Position numbers and translations under genes: made by a program | In this document: positions 17,598 through 27,231 of the stretch, piece by piece | Layout of the letters: each line of letters begins with the position of its first letter | Position numbering within the stretch: position 1 is the first letter of the stretch | Source: JACCZX01 sp963729165 | Lineage (GTDB): Bacteria > Pseudomonadota > Gammaproteobacteria > Burkholderiales > Burkholderiaceae_F | NCBI GenBank assembly: GCA_963729165.1 | Contig: CAVSMM010000012.1 | Coordinates: 62,001 to 126,000, forward strand | Direction of reading: 5' to 3' | DNA: 64,000 bases | Notes under the pieces: generated by a model | Told to the model about the DNA's origin: nothing | The model's database searches: none | What the model saw: only the letters and a program-made list of their open reading frames with translations

Positions 17598-19022
17598 ATG
17601 ACACTGCTTGGCTTTATCGCGCTGTATCTGATCGCCTCGATTGGGGTCGGCGTGTATGCCGCCACTCGTGTCAAAAATACCGCGGATTACGCACTCGCCG
17701 GACGTTCGTTGCCGCTATTCGTGATCGTTGCCACGACGTTCGCCACGTGGTTCGGCTCCGAGACCGTGCTCGGCATTCCATCCAAGTTCGTCGAAGGCGG
17801 TTTTCGCAACACCGTCGAAGACCCGTTCGGTGCCGGCTTGTGCCTGGTCCTGGTCGGCATGTTCTTCGCGCGCAAGCTGTACAAGATGGAGCTGCTGACG
17901 ATCGGCGACTTTTACCGGCGCCGGTTCGGGCGCGGCGTCGAGATCTTCAGCTCGATCGTCATCATGATTTCGTATCTCGGTTGGGTCGCCGCGCAAGTCA
18001 CGGCGCTCGGCCTCGTGTTCAATCTGCTATCGGCCGGCGGCATCAGTGTCGTGGCCGGAATGACGCTCGGCACGGTCATCGTGCTCGTCTACACATTGTT
18101 CGGCGGCATGTGGTCGGTCGCATTGACCGATACGTTCCAGATGGTGATTATCATCATTGGCCTCTCGCTGATTGCGCTCTTTGCGGCCGATCAGGCCGGC
18201 GGCGCAGGGCGCGTGATCGAGTATGCGCAGACGCGCGACATGTTCCAGTTCTTCCCAGATGGCGGCGCGCGCGAGTGGCTGTTTTGGACCGGGGCAGCGA
18301 TCACGATCATGATCGGCTCGATACCGCAGCAGGACGTGTTCCAGCGCGTGATGTCGGCCAAGGACGCCGACACATCGGTCAAGGGACCGATCATCGGCGG
18401 CATCTCGTACATGGTGTTTGCGCTGGTGCCGATCTTCATCGGGCTGTCGGCCTTTCTGGTGATGCCGGATGTGGCCAATGCGCTGCTAAAGGAAGATTCG
18501 CAAAAGATTCTGCCAACGCTGGTGATGGAACGCATGCCGGTCTGGCTGCAGGTGGCGTTCTTCGGTGCGCTGCTGGCGGCGATCATGTCTACCGCGTCGG
18601 CCACGCTGCTTGCGCCGTCGACGACGTTCGTCGAAAACGTGCTGAAAAATTTCGTCAAGATGAGCGACAGGCAGCAGCTGCTCTACATGCGCTTGACCGT
18701 GGTCGCATTCACGGCGTGCGTGCTGATTTACTCGATCATCATGGAAGGCACGCCGATTTACGAGTTGGTGTCCAAGGCGTATCAGTTTCCGGTGGTCGGG
18801 GCGTTTTGGCCGCTCGTGTGCGGGCTGTATTGGAAGCGCTCAACCACGCAAGGCGCTCTCTGGTCGATCGTCCTCGGCATGGGAACGTGGAGCTTGCTCG
18901 AGTTCACTGCGCTCGGCGAAGCGTTCCCGGCGGTGCTTGGAGGCTTCTTGATGGCCGCAGTTGGAATGTTCGGCGGCTCGCTGCTCTCGGCGCCCGAGCC
19001 ACGCGCGCAGAGCGCGGCATAA
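17598..19022 (+). CDS. Sodium:solute symporter (SSS family)
   Basis: The 474-residue product is an integral membrane transporter of the sodium/solute symporter family (PutP-like LeuT fold), with about 12-13 hydrophobic helices. Characteristic segments are VKNTADYALAGRSLPLFVIVATTFATWFGSETVLGIPSKFVEGG at the N-terminus, WVAAQVTALGLVF, and YTLFGGMWSVALTDTFQMVI, a family hallmark. IGSIPQQDVFQRVMSAKD and FFGALLAAIMSTASATLLAPST follow. The substrate is not deducible. It is separated by only five bases from the convergent DUF6279 gene, with no clear terminator between them. Confidence 0.93.
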   Translation: MTLLGFIALYLIASIGVGVYAATRVKNTADYALAGRSLPLFVIVATTFATWFGSETVLGIPSKFVEGGFRNTVEDPFGAGLCLVLVGMFFARKLYKMELLTIGDFYRRRFGRGVEIFSSIVIMISYLGWVAAQVTALGLVFNLLSAGGISVVAGMTLGTVIVLVYTLFGGMWSVALTDTFQMVIIIIGLSLIALFAADQAGGAGRVIEYAQTRDMFQFFPDGGAREWLFWTGAAITIMIGSIPQQDVFQRVMSAKDADTSVKGPIIGGISYMVFALVPIFIGLSAFLVMPDVANALLKEDSQKILPTLVMERMPVWLQVAFFGALLAAIMSTASATLLAPSTTFVENVLKNFVKMSDRQQLLYMRLTVVAFTACVLIYSIIMEGTPIYELVSKAYQFPVVGAFWPLVCGLYWKRSTTQGALWSIVLGMGTWSLLEFTALGEAFPAVLGGFLMAAVGMFGGSLLSAPEPRAQSAA

Positions 19023-19027
19023 GGCCA

Positions 19028-19930
19028 CTAGCCGTTCTGCGCCGCGAGCGACTTGAAGTCCTGCGCGTAGTCGTTCAGTTTCTTGTCCAGCGCCGCGCGT
19101 TGTTCGGGTGTTGCGACATTGATCAGCTGCGCGATCAATTCTGCGCTGCCGCGGCGGTAGGACTCGGCGCGTGCGCGCCGGTCGGCGTCGGGTGCGACAT
19201 TGAGTTGCGTGAAATAGGTGCGAAACCAGCGCGCGGCAACTTCCTCGGTCGGGCGCTCGGCCTGGACCTTGCGCAGCAAGCTGATGAACTCGCGCTGGCG
19301 CCGCTCGCGCTCGTCGATCCACCACGTTTCATGCGTCGGCCGGCTCGCCAATGACTTGCGGATAAGGTCCCGTTGCTCGGCGGTGAGCTTGCCGAACCAC
19401 GACTCCGCGCGCTCGCCGTACTTTTTGGCTCGTTCGGCGCCGGCGTCCTTCTCGGCACGCACAAACTCGCGGCGCGCTTTGGTAGCGTCACTCGCGATCT
19501 TCTTGGCGGCGCGGTCGATCTGCTCGGGCGCCAACGTCAGCGCCAGATGCGCGATATCGGGCGCTGCCTTATCGCCCGCCGTCAACATTCGCGCGTTTAG
19601 CTGCTGATTGAATTCCATCACATCGGCAGCGGTTACCGGGCCACCGACCTTCACTCGCATTTTGTCGATGAACGCGGCGTAATCGCGCAACTGTGTGGAG
19701 CGATGCCAGGCCAACAGCGCGTTCATGCGCTCTTTGATCAGCAGCTCCTGATCCGGGGTAAGACCGAGATAGCTGTCGAGCTGAAACAATGCCAGCGTGT
19801 CGGCGTTGTTGTAGCCGATCTTCATCGCGGCGCAGCTTGCGATTGTCAAGGCAAGGGCCGCGGCGGCCGCTAGTCGGCTGACGCGCGTGATGATGGAAGT
19901 GCGGATCGGTGAACTAGAATCGTTGCGCAA
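19028..19930 (-). CDS. DUF6279 family lipoprotein
   Basis: The 300-residue product begins with an Arg-containing N-region, a hydrophobic core and a lipobox ending at Cys33 (LTIASCAAMKIGYNNADTLALFQLDSYLGL). The motif IGYNNAD with the following tyrosine-leucine-threonine-PDQ segment is the mark of DUF6279 proteins. The mature part is helical and rich in Arg, Ala and Glu, with no membrane segment, and probably faces the periplasm. No function is known. It diverges from glmU with a 28-base gap, so the two promoters must overlap. Confidence 0.88.
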   Translation of the reverse strand: MRNDSSSPIRTSIITRVSRLAAAAALALTIASCAAMKIGYNNADTLALFQLDSYLGLTPDQELLIKERMNALLAWHRSTQLRDYAAFIDKMRVKVGGPVTAADVMEFNQQLNARMLTAGDKAAPDIAHLALTLAPEQIDRAAKKIASDATKARREFVRAEKDAGAERAKKYGERAESWFGKLTAEQRDLIRKSLASRPTHETWWIDERERRQREFISLLRKVQAERPTEEVAARWFRTYFTQLNVAPDADRRARAESYRRGSAELIAQLINVATPEQRAALDKKLNDYAQDFKSLAAQNG

Positions 19931-19958
19931 TCAAGCCTCCGCCAATGACCTACACCGC

Positions 19959-21353
19959 ATGAATGTCGTGATACTTGCTGCAGGCCAAGGCAAGCGGATG
20001 GGTCCCGCGCTCGCCAAACCCCGGCCCAAAGTACTGCACCTCGTTGCCGGCCGCCCGATGCTGGCTCACGTGCTCGATGCCGTCGGCGGCGCCACGACCG
20101 GAATGCCCGTCAATATAGTGGTTGTCGTCGGCCACGGCGCAAAACAAGTGCAAGAAACGTTCCCTGCCGACCCGACGGCCGATCGCTCCCTGCGCTACGT
20201 CGAGCAGTCGCCGCAACTGGGAACCGGCCACGCCGTGCTGCAGGCAGAGCCGCTGTTGGACGACGCTGCGCCCACTTTAGTTCTGTACGGTGATGTGCCG
20301 TTGATCCGTCCGTCCACACTGCAACGGTTGTTCTCTGCGGGCGGCGATGTTGCGCTGCTAACGGTGCAACTGGCGCAGCCCACCGGCTACGGGCGCATCG
20401 TGCGCGACTGGCACGGCAATGTGCTGCGTATCGTCGAAGAGCGCGACGCGGACGATGATGAGCGAAAGCTGACCGAGGTCAACACCGGAATTCTGATGGC
20501 GCCCACCGCGAAGCTGAAGCGCTGGCTCAAGGCCCTGTCGAATGAGAATGTGCAGCGCGAGTACTACCTTCCCGATGTGATCGCGCAGGCCGTCGCAGAG
20601 CATTGCCGAGTGGTCGCCGTCGAATGCACAGATCAAGACGAGACGCGCGGCGTCAACAGCAAGGAACAACTCGCGGTGATCGAGCGCATCGCACAGCGCC
20701 GAATCGCAAGCGGGCTGATGGCTCGCGGTACAACGTTGGCCGACCCGGCGCGGATCGATGTGCGAGGCAACGTGAGCGTCGGCGCCGACGTCTCAATTGA
20801 TGTCGGGTGCGTCTTCGAGGGCGACGTTGATCTTGCCGATGGTGTACGCGTCGGTGCCTATTGCGCATTGCGCAACTGCTCGATCGGCGCGGGCACCGAG
20901 CTTTTGCCGTTTTCGCATCTCGATGGCGCGACGATCGGTGCTGCGGCGCGTATCGGCCCGTACGCACGCCTGCGCCCGGGTGTGAAGCTGGCCGACGAAG
21001 TGCACATCGGCAACTTCGTTGAAGTGAAGGCCAGCACCCTCGGCCGCGGTTCGAAAGCGAATCATCTGGCGTATGTGGGTGACGCGACGGTGGGAGCCAA
21101 TGTCAACATCGGCGCGGGTACCATCACTGCCAATTACGACGGCGCGCGTAAGCATCGCACCGTCATTGGCGATGACGTATCGATCGGTTCCAATGCCGTG
21201 CTGGTTGCCCCGGTCACGATCGGTCCCGGCGCGACGATTGGTGGTGGCTCGACCATTTCGAAAAATGCACCTGAAGGAAAGCTCACCCTCGCGCGCGCCA
21301 AGCAGACGACGCTGGATGGCTGGAAACGGCCGATCAAAGAGAAGAAACCCTAG
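19959..21353 (+). CDS. glmU: Bifunctional GlcNAc-1-P uridyltransferase / GlcN-1-P acetyltransferase
   Basis: GlmU acetylates glucosamine-1-P and then makes UDP-GlcNAc, precursor of peptidoglycan and lipopolysaccharide. The 464-residue product has the N-terminal nucleotidyltransferase motif VVILAAGQGKRMG, with Lys residues in KPRPKVLHLVAGRPM and LYGDVPLIRP. The C-terminal left-handed beta-helix follows from about residue 250, with hexapeptide repeats and the acetyltransferase signature NFVEVKASTLGRGSKANHLAYVGDA. Length is near the family norm (about 456). The start at 19959 matches the family N-terminus. glmS follows 17 bases later, so the two enzymes are made together. Confidence 0.98.
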   Translation: MNVVILAAGQGKRMGPALAKPRPKVLHLVAGRPMLAHVLDAVGGATTGMPVNIVVVVGHGAKQVQETFPADPTADRSLRYVEQSPQLGTGHAVLQAEPLLDDAAPTLVLYGDVPLIRPSTLQRLFSAGGDVALLTVQLAQPTGYGRIVRDWHGNVLRIVEERDADDDERKLTEVNTGILMAPTAKLKRWLKALSNENVQREYYLPDVIAQAVAEHCRVVAVECTDQDETRGVNSKEQLAVIERIAQRRIASGLMARGTTLADPARIDVRGNVSVGADVSIDVGCVFEGDVDLADGVRVGAYCALRNCSIGAGTELLPFSHLDGATIGAAARIGPYARLRPGVKLADEVHIGNFVEVKASTLGRGSKANHLAYVGDATVGANVNIGAGTITANYDGARKHRTVIGDDVSIGSNAVLVAPVTIGPGATIGGGSTISKNAPEGKLTLARAKQTTLDGWKRPIKEKKP

Positions 21354-21370
21354 GGCATGAGATAGCCTCT

Positions 21371-23188
21371 ATGTGCGGCATCGTAGGCGCGGTCGCGACG
21401 CGCAACATCACGCCGATCCTCGTCGAAGGGTTGCGGCGGCTCGAGTATCGTGGCTACGACTCATGCGGTGTGGCGTTGCTGCAGGATGGCCAACTGACAC
21501 GGTCGCGCAGCACCGCTCGCGTTGCCGAGCTCGAGTCTCAGATCCGGCAGTCGGCGCTCGCGGGTCATCTCGGTATTTCACACACGCGCTGGGCAACGCA
21601 CGGCGCGCCGGTGACATCAAACGCGCATCCTCATTTCTCGCGCAACGAAGTCGCGGTTGTGCATAACGGCATCATTGAGAACTACGAATCGATCCGCGCC
21701 GACCTAAAAAATGCGGGCTATGAGTTTGTCACCGAGACCGATACCGAGGTCATCGCGCATCTGATTCATCAGTTATATCGCGGCGATCTGCTGGCCGCTG
21801 TGAGTGCCGCGGTCGCGCGCTTCCGGGGCGCCTATGCAATCGCGGTGATGCACAAGAACGATCCGCAGCGCCTGGTCGGCGCGCGCAGCGGATCACCGCT
21901 GGTCGTCGGGCTTGGCAAGGAAGAGAACTTTCTCGCGTCGGATGCACTCGCGCTCGCGGGCACAACGGACCAGATCATCTATCTCGAAGACGGCGACGTG
22001 GTCGATATCGAGCTGAAGCGGGTCCATATCGTCGATGCGTCGGGTGCGCATGTGCAGCGACAGGTGCACACCGTCAAGGCCGTGGCCGGTGGCGCCGAGC
22101 TGGGTCCGTACCAGCACTACATGCAAAAGGAGATCTTCGAGCAGCCGCGTGCCATCAGCGACACCATTGAAAGCATCGAATCGATCACGCCGGATCTCTT
22201 CGGTGACAAAGCAGCGCAGGTGTTCGCGACCGTCGATTCCGCGCTGATACTCGCATGCGGCACGAGCTACTACGCCGGGTTGACCGCGAAGATCTGGCTC
22301 GAATCGATCGCCGGCTTACCGACGCAGGTCGAGATAGCGAGTGAGTATCGATATCGTGAGAGCGTGCCGAATCCGCGCACATTGGTCGTCGTGATTTCGC
22401 AGTCAGGCGAGACCGCAGATACGCTTGCGGCCCTGAAGCATGCGGGTGCGCTTGGAATGAGGCATACGCTCGGCATCATCAACGTAGCGAGCAGCGCGAT
22501 GGCTCGGCAAACCGAGCTGCAATTTTTTACTCGGGCCGGCGTTGAGATTGGTGTTGCATCGACCAAGGCGTTCACGACGCAGCTGGTCGCACTCTTTTTG
22601 CTGACGCTGACTCTCGCAAAGCAGCGCGGCCGGCTCGATGCAGACGCGGAGCACAAGCACATCCGCGCATTGCGTCATCTGCCCGCGGCGCTGCAAGCGG
22701 TGCTCGCACTCGAGCCGCAGGTCATCGCGTGGTCGCAGCAGTTCTCGCGCAAGGAGCACGCGCTGTTTCTAGGGCGCGGACTTCATTACCCGATCGCGCT
22801 CGAGGGCGCGTTGAAGCTGAAGGAGATCAGCTACATCCACGCCGAGGCATACCCCGCCGGCGAGCTCAAGCATGGACCCCTGGCACTGGTGACCGCGGAC
22901 ATGCCGGTCGTCACCGTCGCGCCCAACGATGCGCTGGTCGAGAAATTGAAGTCGAACATGCAGGAAGTGCGGGCGCGCGGCGGCGAGCTCTACGTGTTCG
23001 CCGATGCCGACACGCATATCGAATCAGCAGCGGGGATTCACATCATCAAGCTGCCGGAGCACTACGGGCCGCTGTCGCCGATCCTGCACGTCGTGCCGCT
23101 GCAATTGCTCGCGTATCACACTGCAGTCGCGCGCAAGACCGACGTCGACAAGCCCCGAAATCTGGCGAAGTCCGTGACGGTCGAATAA
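21371..23188 (+). CDS. glmS: Glutamine:fructose-6-phosphate aminotransferase (isomerizing)
   Basis: GlmS makes glucosamine-6-P from fructose-6-P and glutamine. The 605-residue product starts MCGIVGAVA, so Cys2 becomes the N-terminal nucleophile of the glutaminase domain (about 1-240) after Met removal; RRLEYRGYDSCGVAL and HTRWATHGAP are typical. Two SIS sugar-isomerase domains follow: LACGTSYYAG, VVISQSGETADTLAAL, TKAFTTQL and EAYPAGELKHGPLAL. The C-terminus ends DVDKPRNLAKSVTVE, the invariant ending. No glmS ribozyme-like sequence is evident in the 17-base glmU gap. Confidence 0.98.
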   Translation: MCGIVGAVATRNITPILVEGLRRLEYRGYDSCGVALLQDGQLTRSRSTARVAELESQIRQSALAGHLGISHTRWATHGAPVTSNAHPHFSRNEVAVVHNGIIENYESIRADLKNAGYEFVTETDTEVIAHLIHQLYRGDLLAAVSAAVARFRGAYAIAVMHKNDPQRLVGARSGSPLVVGLGKEENFLASDALALAGTTDQIIYLEDGDVVDIELKRVHIVDASGAHVQRQVHTVKAVAGGAELGPYQHYMQKEIFEQPRAISDTIESIESITPDLFGDKAAQVFATVDSALILACGTSYYAGLTAKIWLESIAGLPTQVEIASEYRYRESVPNPRTLVVVISQSGETADTLAALKHAGALGMRHTLGIINVASSAMARQTELQFFTRAGVEIGVASTKAFTTQLVALFLLTLTLAKQRGRLDADAEHKHIRALRHLPAALQAVLALEPQVIAWSQQFSRKEHALFLGRGLHYPIALEGALKLKEISYIHAEAYPAGELKHGPLALVTADMPVVTVAPNDALVEKLKSNMQEVRARGGELYVFADADTHIESAAGIHIIKLPEHYGPLSPILHVVPLQLLAYHTAVARKTDVDKPRNLAKSVTVE

Positions 23189-23375
23189 CCGGCTAAGGGC
23201 ACGCTGCGCGCTTGCTGATGTAATTGTCCTAGTGCGCACATGAGGTAACGGCTGATCGCCCTTGTTTTCCCTTAGCTCATTTCCGTCCGCAATTCCGAAT
23301 ATGGGACGCTGAGTCCGCGAACGCCGCCCTGCCGAACAAGTCGAATCGTCGTTGCTGTTGCGTATTTTCGCCGAG

Positions 23376-23897
23376 ATGGATGCTGCAGTTCCCGCGGCTC
23401 GCAAGTCCGCTGCAAAGCCGATCGATGTCTTGTCATTTCCGCCCGACGCCGTAGAGCTGCGAAGCAGGCAGGCGCACGAGGCGAGACGCTGGCGAGAATT
23501 GGAGCGGCGCGCGCGTATCGCGTTGTTCTTCGGTGTTGGAATGTTCCTGGCATGGGCCGCTGATGTCGGCGCTGCGCTTGACATTGCGCACGCGACCGGC
23601 TCCGCGTTCTTTGGTGCAGCGAGCATTCCGCTTGCGCTTGCCGTGGTTTTTGCGCATCTGTACGGGCAATGGGCGCTCGAGCGCGCAGCCAGGGGTCTGG
23701 CCGAAGTGGAACAGCGCTACTCAGACGTCACGGTCCGCGAGGCGACACCTTTATTGGCGGGAGCACAGAACGATGCCGTCATCGCGCAGTATCTGCGGTG
23801 CGTTGGGCGCCAGCAGCGTGCGCTGCTGCGCGTTGAACGCATTGCGCTTTACAAGTGGATGGATGGTGACCGGGTAAGACGAACCGGCGCCGACTAA
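23376..23897 (+). CDS. Small membrane protein, function unknown
   Basis: The 173-residue product is not a family I recognise. A charged N-terminus (ELRSRQAHEARRWRELERRARI) leads into two hydrophobic helices (about residues 55-80, IALFFGVGMFLAWAADVGAALDI, and about 88-112, FFGAASIPLALAVVFAHLYGQWA). The soluble C-terminal part has LAEVEQRYSDVTVREATPLL and a short tail. ATG 23376 follows a weak purine-rich site; an in-frame start eight codons earlier is possible. The gap from glmS is 187 bases with no recognised feature, so it may have its own promoter. Confidence 0.65.
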   Translation: MDAAVPAARKSAAKPIDVLSFPPDAVELRSRQAHEARRWRELERRARIALFFGVGMFLAWAADVGAALDIAHATGSAFFGAASIPLALAVVFAHLYGQWALERAARGLAEVEQRYSDVTVREATPLLAGAQNDAVIAQYLRCVGRQQRALLRVERIALYKWMDGDRVRRTGAD

Positions 23898-23934
23898 ACT
23901 CCGCTGCGGCGGCCGCCTCGCTCCCGGTCGAAAC

Positions 23935-24114
23935 TTACCGTGTGCTTTTCTTGATGTCTTCTTTCACGTCGCCGAATGTCGAACGAACCTTGCCGCCCAC
24001 CTTTTCAGCAGTGCCCTTCTCTTCAAGATCTTTATCGCCGGTTGCCTTGCCTACTGACTCCTTGATCTTGCCGGTCGCCGTGTTGGTACGCCCTTTAACC
24101 TGATCTTTGTTCAT
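23935..24114 (-). CDS. CsbD family stress protein
   Basis: I translated this 59-residue frame by hand: MNKDQVKGRTNTATGKIKESVGKA..., ending DVKEDIKKSTR. It matches CsbD (UPF0337), small hydrophilic proteins induced by general stress. The family hallmark is repeated K-G-x-x-x-x-x-x-G-K-x-K-E-x-x-G-K-x-x-x-D (here GRTNTATGKIKESVGKATGDKDLEEKGTAEKVGGKV). It is soluble and highly charged. Upstream on its strand is the gene-free strip before the GTPase gene, so it probably has its own promoter there. No terminator is evident in the narrow 37-base gap to the convergent gene. Confidence 0.85.
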   Translation of the reverse strand: MNKDQVKGRTNTATGKIKESVGKATGDKDLEEKGTAEKVGGKVRSTFGDVKEDIKKSTR

Positions 24115-24185
24115 ATCAGCTCCATGTCGTGTCGGGCTATCCCGATGCCGACGATAATTGCAAGCCGTATGCCCGAGGCGGGCAA

Positions 24186-25679
24186 CTAGGCACGTGACAG
24201 CAACTGAGCCGGAACCGTCGCCGGGTAAAGTCTTTCAAGAACATCCACCGTCATCTTCGCGAGGCGGGCCTGCAATTCGGCCGTCATGCTTTCGCGCGGC
24301 GTCAGCCCGGGCGTAGCGTCCCATAGGGCGCGGAATGCCGTCTCATGTTGCTTGAAGTGCTTCTCGACTTCGTCGCGCCAGAACGACGGCGCCTCGCCCT
24401 CCACATACTTGCCTCGGCCACGCCCAAAGTGCGCGATCGCCAAATACCGCAGCACACTTGAGCGCACGAGCGCGTTCAGAAAATCGGCCGACCAGCGCGC
24501 TTCGGGCTGATCGGCTCCCGCCAATCGGTTCATCCCGCGCGCGATGCCTGCGGCACTCAGTCCGCCCAGGACACCACCGACCAGCATGCCGGCGCCCAGC
24601 GTCATCCCGCCCGCAACCACGTCCGCTTTCAAGCCCGCCAGCGCACCGGTGACGACGCTGCCCCATAGCGCAGCGCGCGTTTCGTCGACGCGCTCTTGAA
24701 TGGCAAAGTGGGTGCGCATGCGTTCCAACACGGTGTCAGCGGCTTCGCCTTGCAGTCCGTGCAACTGAATCAAACGATCGGTCACGCCGCGGATGCTCGC
24801 GTCCTGCCGCTCTGCAAGCAACCGCATCGAACGGTCGCGCGTCGCGTCCAGACCTTCGCGCTTGATGCCTATCGAATGCATCAACTTCTGCGCGGTGGAT
24901 GCTGAGACGGGCGCAACAGGTTCAAAGTCGTACGCGGCGCGCGACACATGTTCCGCAATGGCGTGCATCGAGGCGTCAAATCGCTCGACGTTGCGCGTGG
25001 TCCAGGTGCCGACCAGGCGCGCGTACGCGGCGCGCTTGTCGGGTGGAAGCCGACGGCCGACAGCGTCGAGCAGGACGCGCTCTTGCACCCAGCAGCGCGC
25101 GAACGCATCGAGTGCCAGTACTTCGCTCGCAACCCCCAGCGATTCGAGATGCGCGCTCCAGCGCTGCGCTTCCGCGCGTTCTTCTTCCGCCGGGCGCGGC
25201 GGTCCGATCTGATTCAGCAGCACAACCACCGGTTTACCGACCCAGCGCAGCACCTGCGCCTCGAATGCAACGTAACCTGCATCGCGCGGATCTTCGGCAG
25301 CATTCACCAGATACAGCACCACATCGGAGTTCTCGCGTGCCGCGCGCACCGCCTGTTGGTTGCACCAAAAGGGCCGATCGCGGTAGCGATCCCACACTTC
25401 GCGCAGCAGCCATCCGATCGGGTTGTCGGCAAGCCTTAGGCGCTGCACCAGCCGGGCGGAATCGCCGAAGCCCGGCGTATCCCATAACCGCAACACATCG
25501 CCGGCGTCGGTCTGCAGCAGCGTGTGGGCTTCGGCGATCTCGGTCACGTGCGGCGCGTCTCTCACTTCCCCGATGTCGCGGCCGAGCAGCGTTCGCGCGA
25601 GCGTGGTCTTGCCGGCATTGGTATGCGAGATCAACGTGATCTCGATCGTTGCAGCGTCCGAAGTGACGTCGTTGCTCAT
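24186..25679 (-). CDS. GTPase domain protein with DUF3482
   Basis: The 497-residue product has an N-terminal Era/TrmE-like GTPase domain (about 10-190): P-loop ITLISHTNAGKTTLARTLL (first Gly of the loop replaced by Ser), G3 motif DTPGFGDS, and a G4-like LLNQIG instead of the usual NKxD. The C-terminal DUF3482 region contains a Gly/Ala-rich hydrophobic stretch (VTGALAGLKADVVAGGMTLGAGMLVGGVLGGLSAAGIARG) that probably inserts in a membrane. Function is unknown. The start ATG 25679 overlaps the stop of the DUF2868 gene by 4 bases, and the two are usually neighbours. A start 40 codons upstream adds Arg-rich shadow residues. Confidence 0.88.
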   Translation of the reverse strand: MSNDVTSDAATIEITLISHTNAGKTTLARTLLGRDIGEVRDAPHVTEIAEAHTLLQTDAGDVLRLWDTPGFGDSARLVQRLRLADNPIGWLLREVWDRYRDRPFWCNQQAVRAARENSDVVLYLVNAAEDPRDAGYVAFEAQVLRWVGKPVVVLLNQIGPPRPAEEERAEAQRWSAHLESLGVASEVLALDAFARCWVQERVLLDAVGRRLPPDKRAAYARLVGTWTTRNVERFDASMHAIAEHVSRAAYDFEPVAPVSASTAQKLMHSIGIKREGLDATRDRSMRLLAERQDASIRGVTDRLIQLHGLQGEAADTVLERMRTHFAIQERVDETRAALWGSVVTGALAGLKADVVAGGMTLGAGMLVGGVLGGLSAAGIARGMNRLAGADQPEARWSADFLNALVRSSVLRYLAIAHFGRGRGKYVEGEAPSFWRDEVEKHFKQHETAFRALWDATPGLTPRESMTAELQARLAKMTVDVLERLYPATVPAQLLSRA

Positions 25680-27160
25680 GGCGACGCGGCGGGCGCCGCG
25701 AGCACGTGCTCGAAGCTGCGTTGCAGCGCGGATAAATCGGGTGCGGACAAATCCGCAAACACGGCGTCGAGCTCGAGCGCTCGGCAGAAATAACGCCACG
25801 CGCTACGCCGCTCTTCAAGACGCGCCTCGGCGCCCGCCTGCGCGCCGAGCCGGCTTCGATAGCCCGATTCGTCGATCAGCACCGCCAGCCGTGACGTCGA
25901 CGATGCACTGCGCAGCGCTTTCAGAAACGCGCCGTGGTTCTCATTTTCCGGTGTCGCCGCCAGGCTGAACAGCGCCAGCGTCAGCGGTGCCGGCAGGCCG
26001 GACGCCGGCATCTGACCCACGCTGTCCTCCGCACCGAACGTTACGGTCGGCTGCAGCACGACTTCAGCGTCATCGCCGAGCAGTGCAACCGCGACAGCGC
26101 GCAATCCGTTTAATGCCGCGTCGTCAACGGTATAGCTGTATGGAACCACGCGCAGCCGCGCCGCGCCCGACGTGAAAGATCCGGCCAGGCGGCGGAAATA
26201 CGGCTCGCTCATATCGAACGCGAAACGTTGCGAGCGGCGATTGACTTGCCACCCTGCGAGCAACGCCAGAATGAGGCGCGGCACGATGACGACAACGCCG
26301 ACGGTAATCGCATACAGATGAATCCATAGCGCCGCATTGGCGTTGCCCGGCACACCATTGCTAAAGCGCAGCGCGGCGATCTGTTCGACCGACGGAAATG
26401 GAACGCCGATCAGCTGCGCGGCGGGCGAAAGGAAGAACGAAAGAATCGCGTGCACCGCAGCCGGGTCGAGAAACGTGCTCTCCCAACCGGCCCGGTACTC
26501 GAATACGAGCCCGCGGACGTATAAACCCGCCACGGCGCCCAATGCAAACAGCGCCGCGGCCAGGTGAAGCACGCGTGCAGACCGCGCCGCCATTAGCGGC
26601 GCAACGAGTGCGCTCCACTGCGGCACAAAGGTGCTCACTGCTGCGGCTGCTGTTCCGGTGAGATTGCGCACCGCACGTTGAGAGCTCGCGGCCAACCAGC
26701 GGCGGAAACCGCGCAGCCCGGGCTCGACACCGCTCGCGCGCATCACCACGCGTAGCAGTAACAGCAGATAAACGACAACGTTCCAGACCACGATGGCCAG
26801 CAGCGGGAAGGCGATGATGTTGACGTGTTGCCGATCGGCAATGTGCTCGAGCAATGCGCCGAGCAAGAACGCCAAGGCCGGTAGTGCGATGCCAATCCAC
26901 GCGGGCCAATCAAACGCGGATGCGGCGCGCGCAATCCCCGGTGCGCGCCGCGGCAGCGTTTCAGCCAGCAGCGCGGCGCGCTGCCCGATAAAGGATTCGG
27001 CGGTCGCCGCCTGGCGCCGCTCGCTGGCGCGCCAGCGAGCAAGTTCTGCCGCTGCCCGACTAGCGTGCGTGCGGTCTTCGTTGCTGAAAATAACGCGCTC
27101 GGCGTCTGCGCTCTCGAGAGCGCGTACCAGCACTACATCACGGGCGATTTGCTCGTTCAC
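25676..27160 (-). CDS. DUF2868 family membrane protein
   Basis: The 494-residue product has four or five hydrophobic helices: IGIALPALAFLLGALLEHI, LLAIVVWNVVVYLLLLLRVVM, VLHLAAALFALGAVAGLYVRG and a later one near ITVGVVVIVPRLILALLAG. The N-terminal cytosolic part is charged (NEQIARDVVLVRALESADAE). Together with the overlapping DUF3482 GTPase it forms a conserved two-gene unit. The pairing suggests a membrane sensor or channel-like protein working with its GTPase, but there is no experimental role I know. ATG overlap (4 bases) with the GTPase gene implies cotranslation. Confidence 0.88.
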   Translation of the reverse strand: MNEQIARDVVLVRALESADAERVIFSNEDRTHASRAAAELARWRASERRQAATAESFIGQRAALLAETLPRRAPGIARAASAFDWPAWIGIALPALAFLLGALLEHIADRQHVNIIAFPLLAIVVWNVVVYLLLLLRVVMRASGVEPGLRGFRRWLAASSQRAVRNLTGTAAAAVSTFVPQWSALVAPLMAARSARVLHLAAALFALGAVAGLYVRGLVFEYRAGWESTFLDPAAVHAILSFFLSPAAQLIGVPFPSVEQIAALRFSNGVPGNANAALWIHLYAITVGVVVIVPRLILALLAGWQVNRRSQRFAFDMSEPYFRRLAGSFTSGAARLRVVPYSYTVDDAALNGLRAVAVALLGDDAEVVLQPTVTFGAEDSVGQMPASGLPAPLTLALFSLAATPENENHGAFLKALRSASSTSRLAVLIDESGYRSRLGAQAGAEARLEERRSAWRYFCRALELDAVFADLSAPDLSALQRSFEHVLAAPAASP

Positions 27161-27231
27161 GCCTTATTATCGCGGGGACGGGACAAACGCGACCGTGCCT
27201 TCTTAACGCCTGCAAAGTGAGGAGACTGAAT

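Noticed and set aside
17747..19354. Long plus-strand frame overlapping the symporter and the DUF6279 gene
   Set aside because: It is a shadow of the symporter in a high-GC region; the composition is Arg/His-rich with no recognisable domain.
23189..23375. Regulatory RNA after glmS
   Set aside because: No convincing stem with a T run or conserved small RNA pattern was visible by eye.
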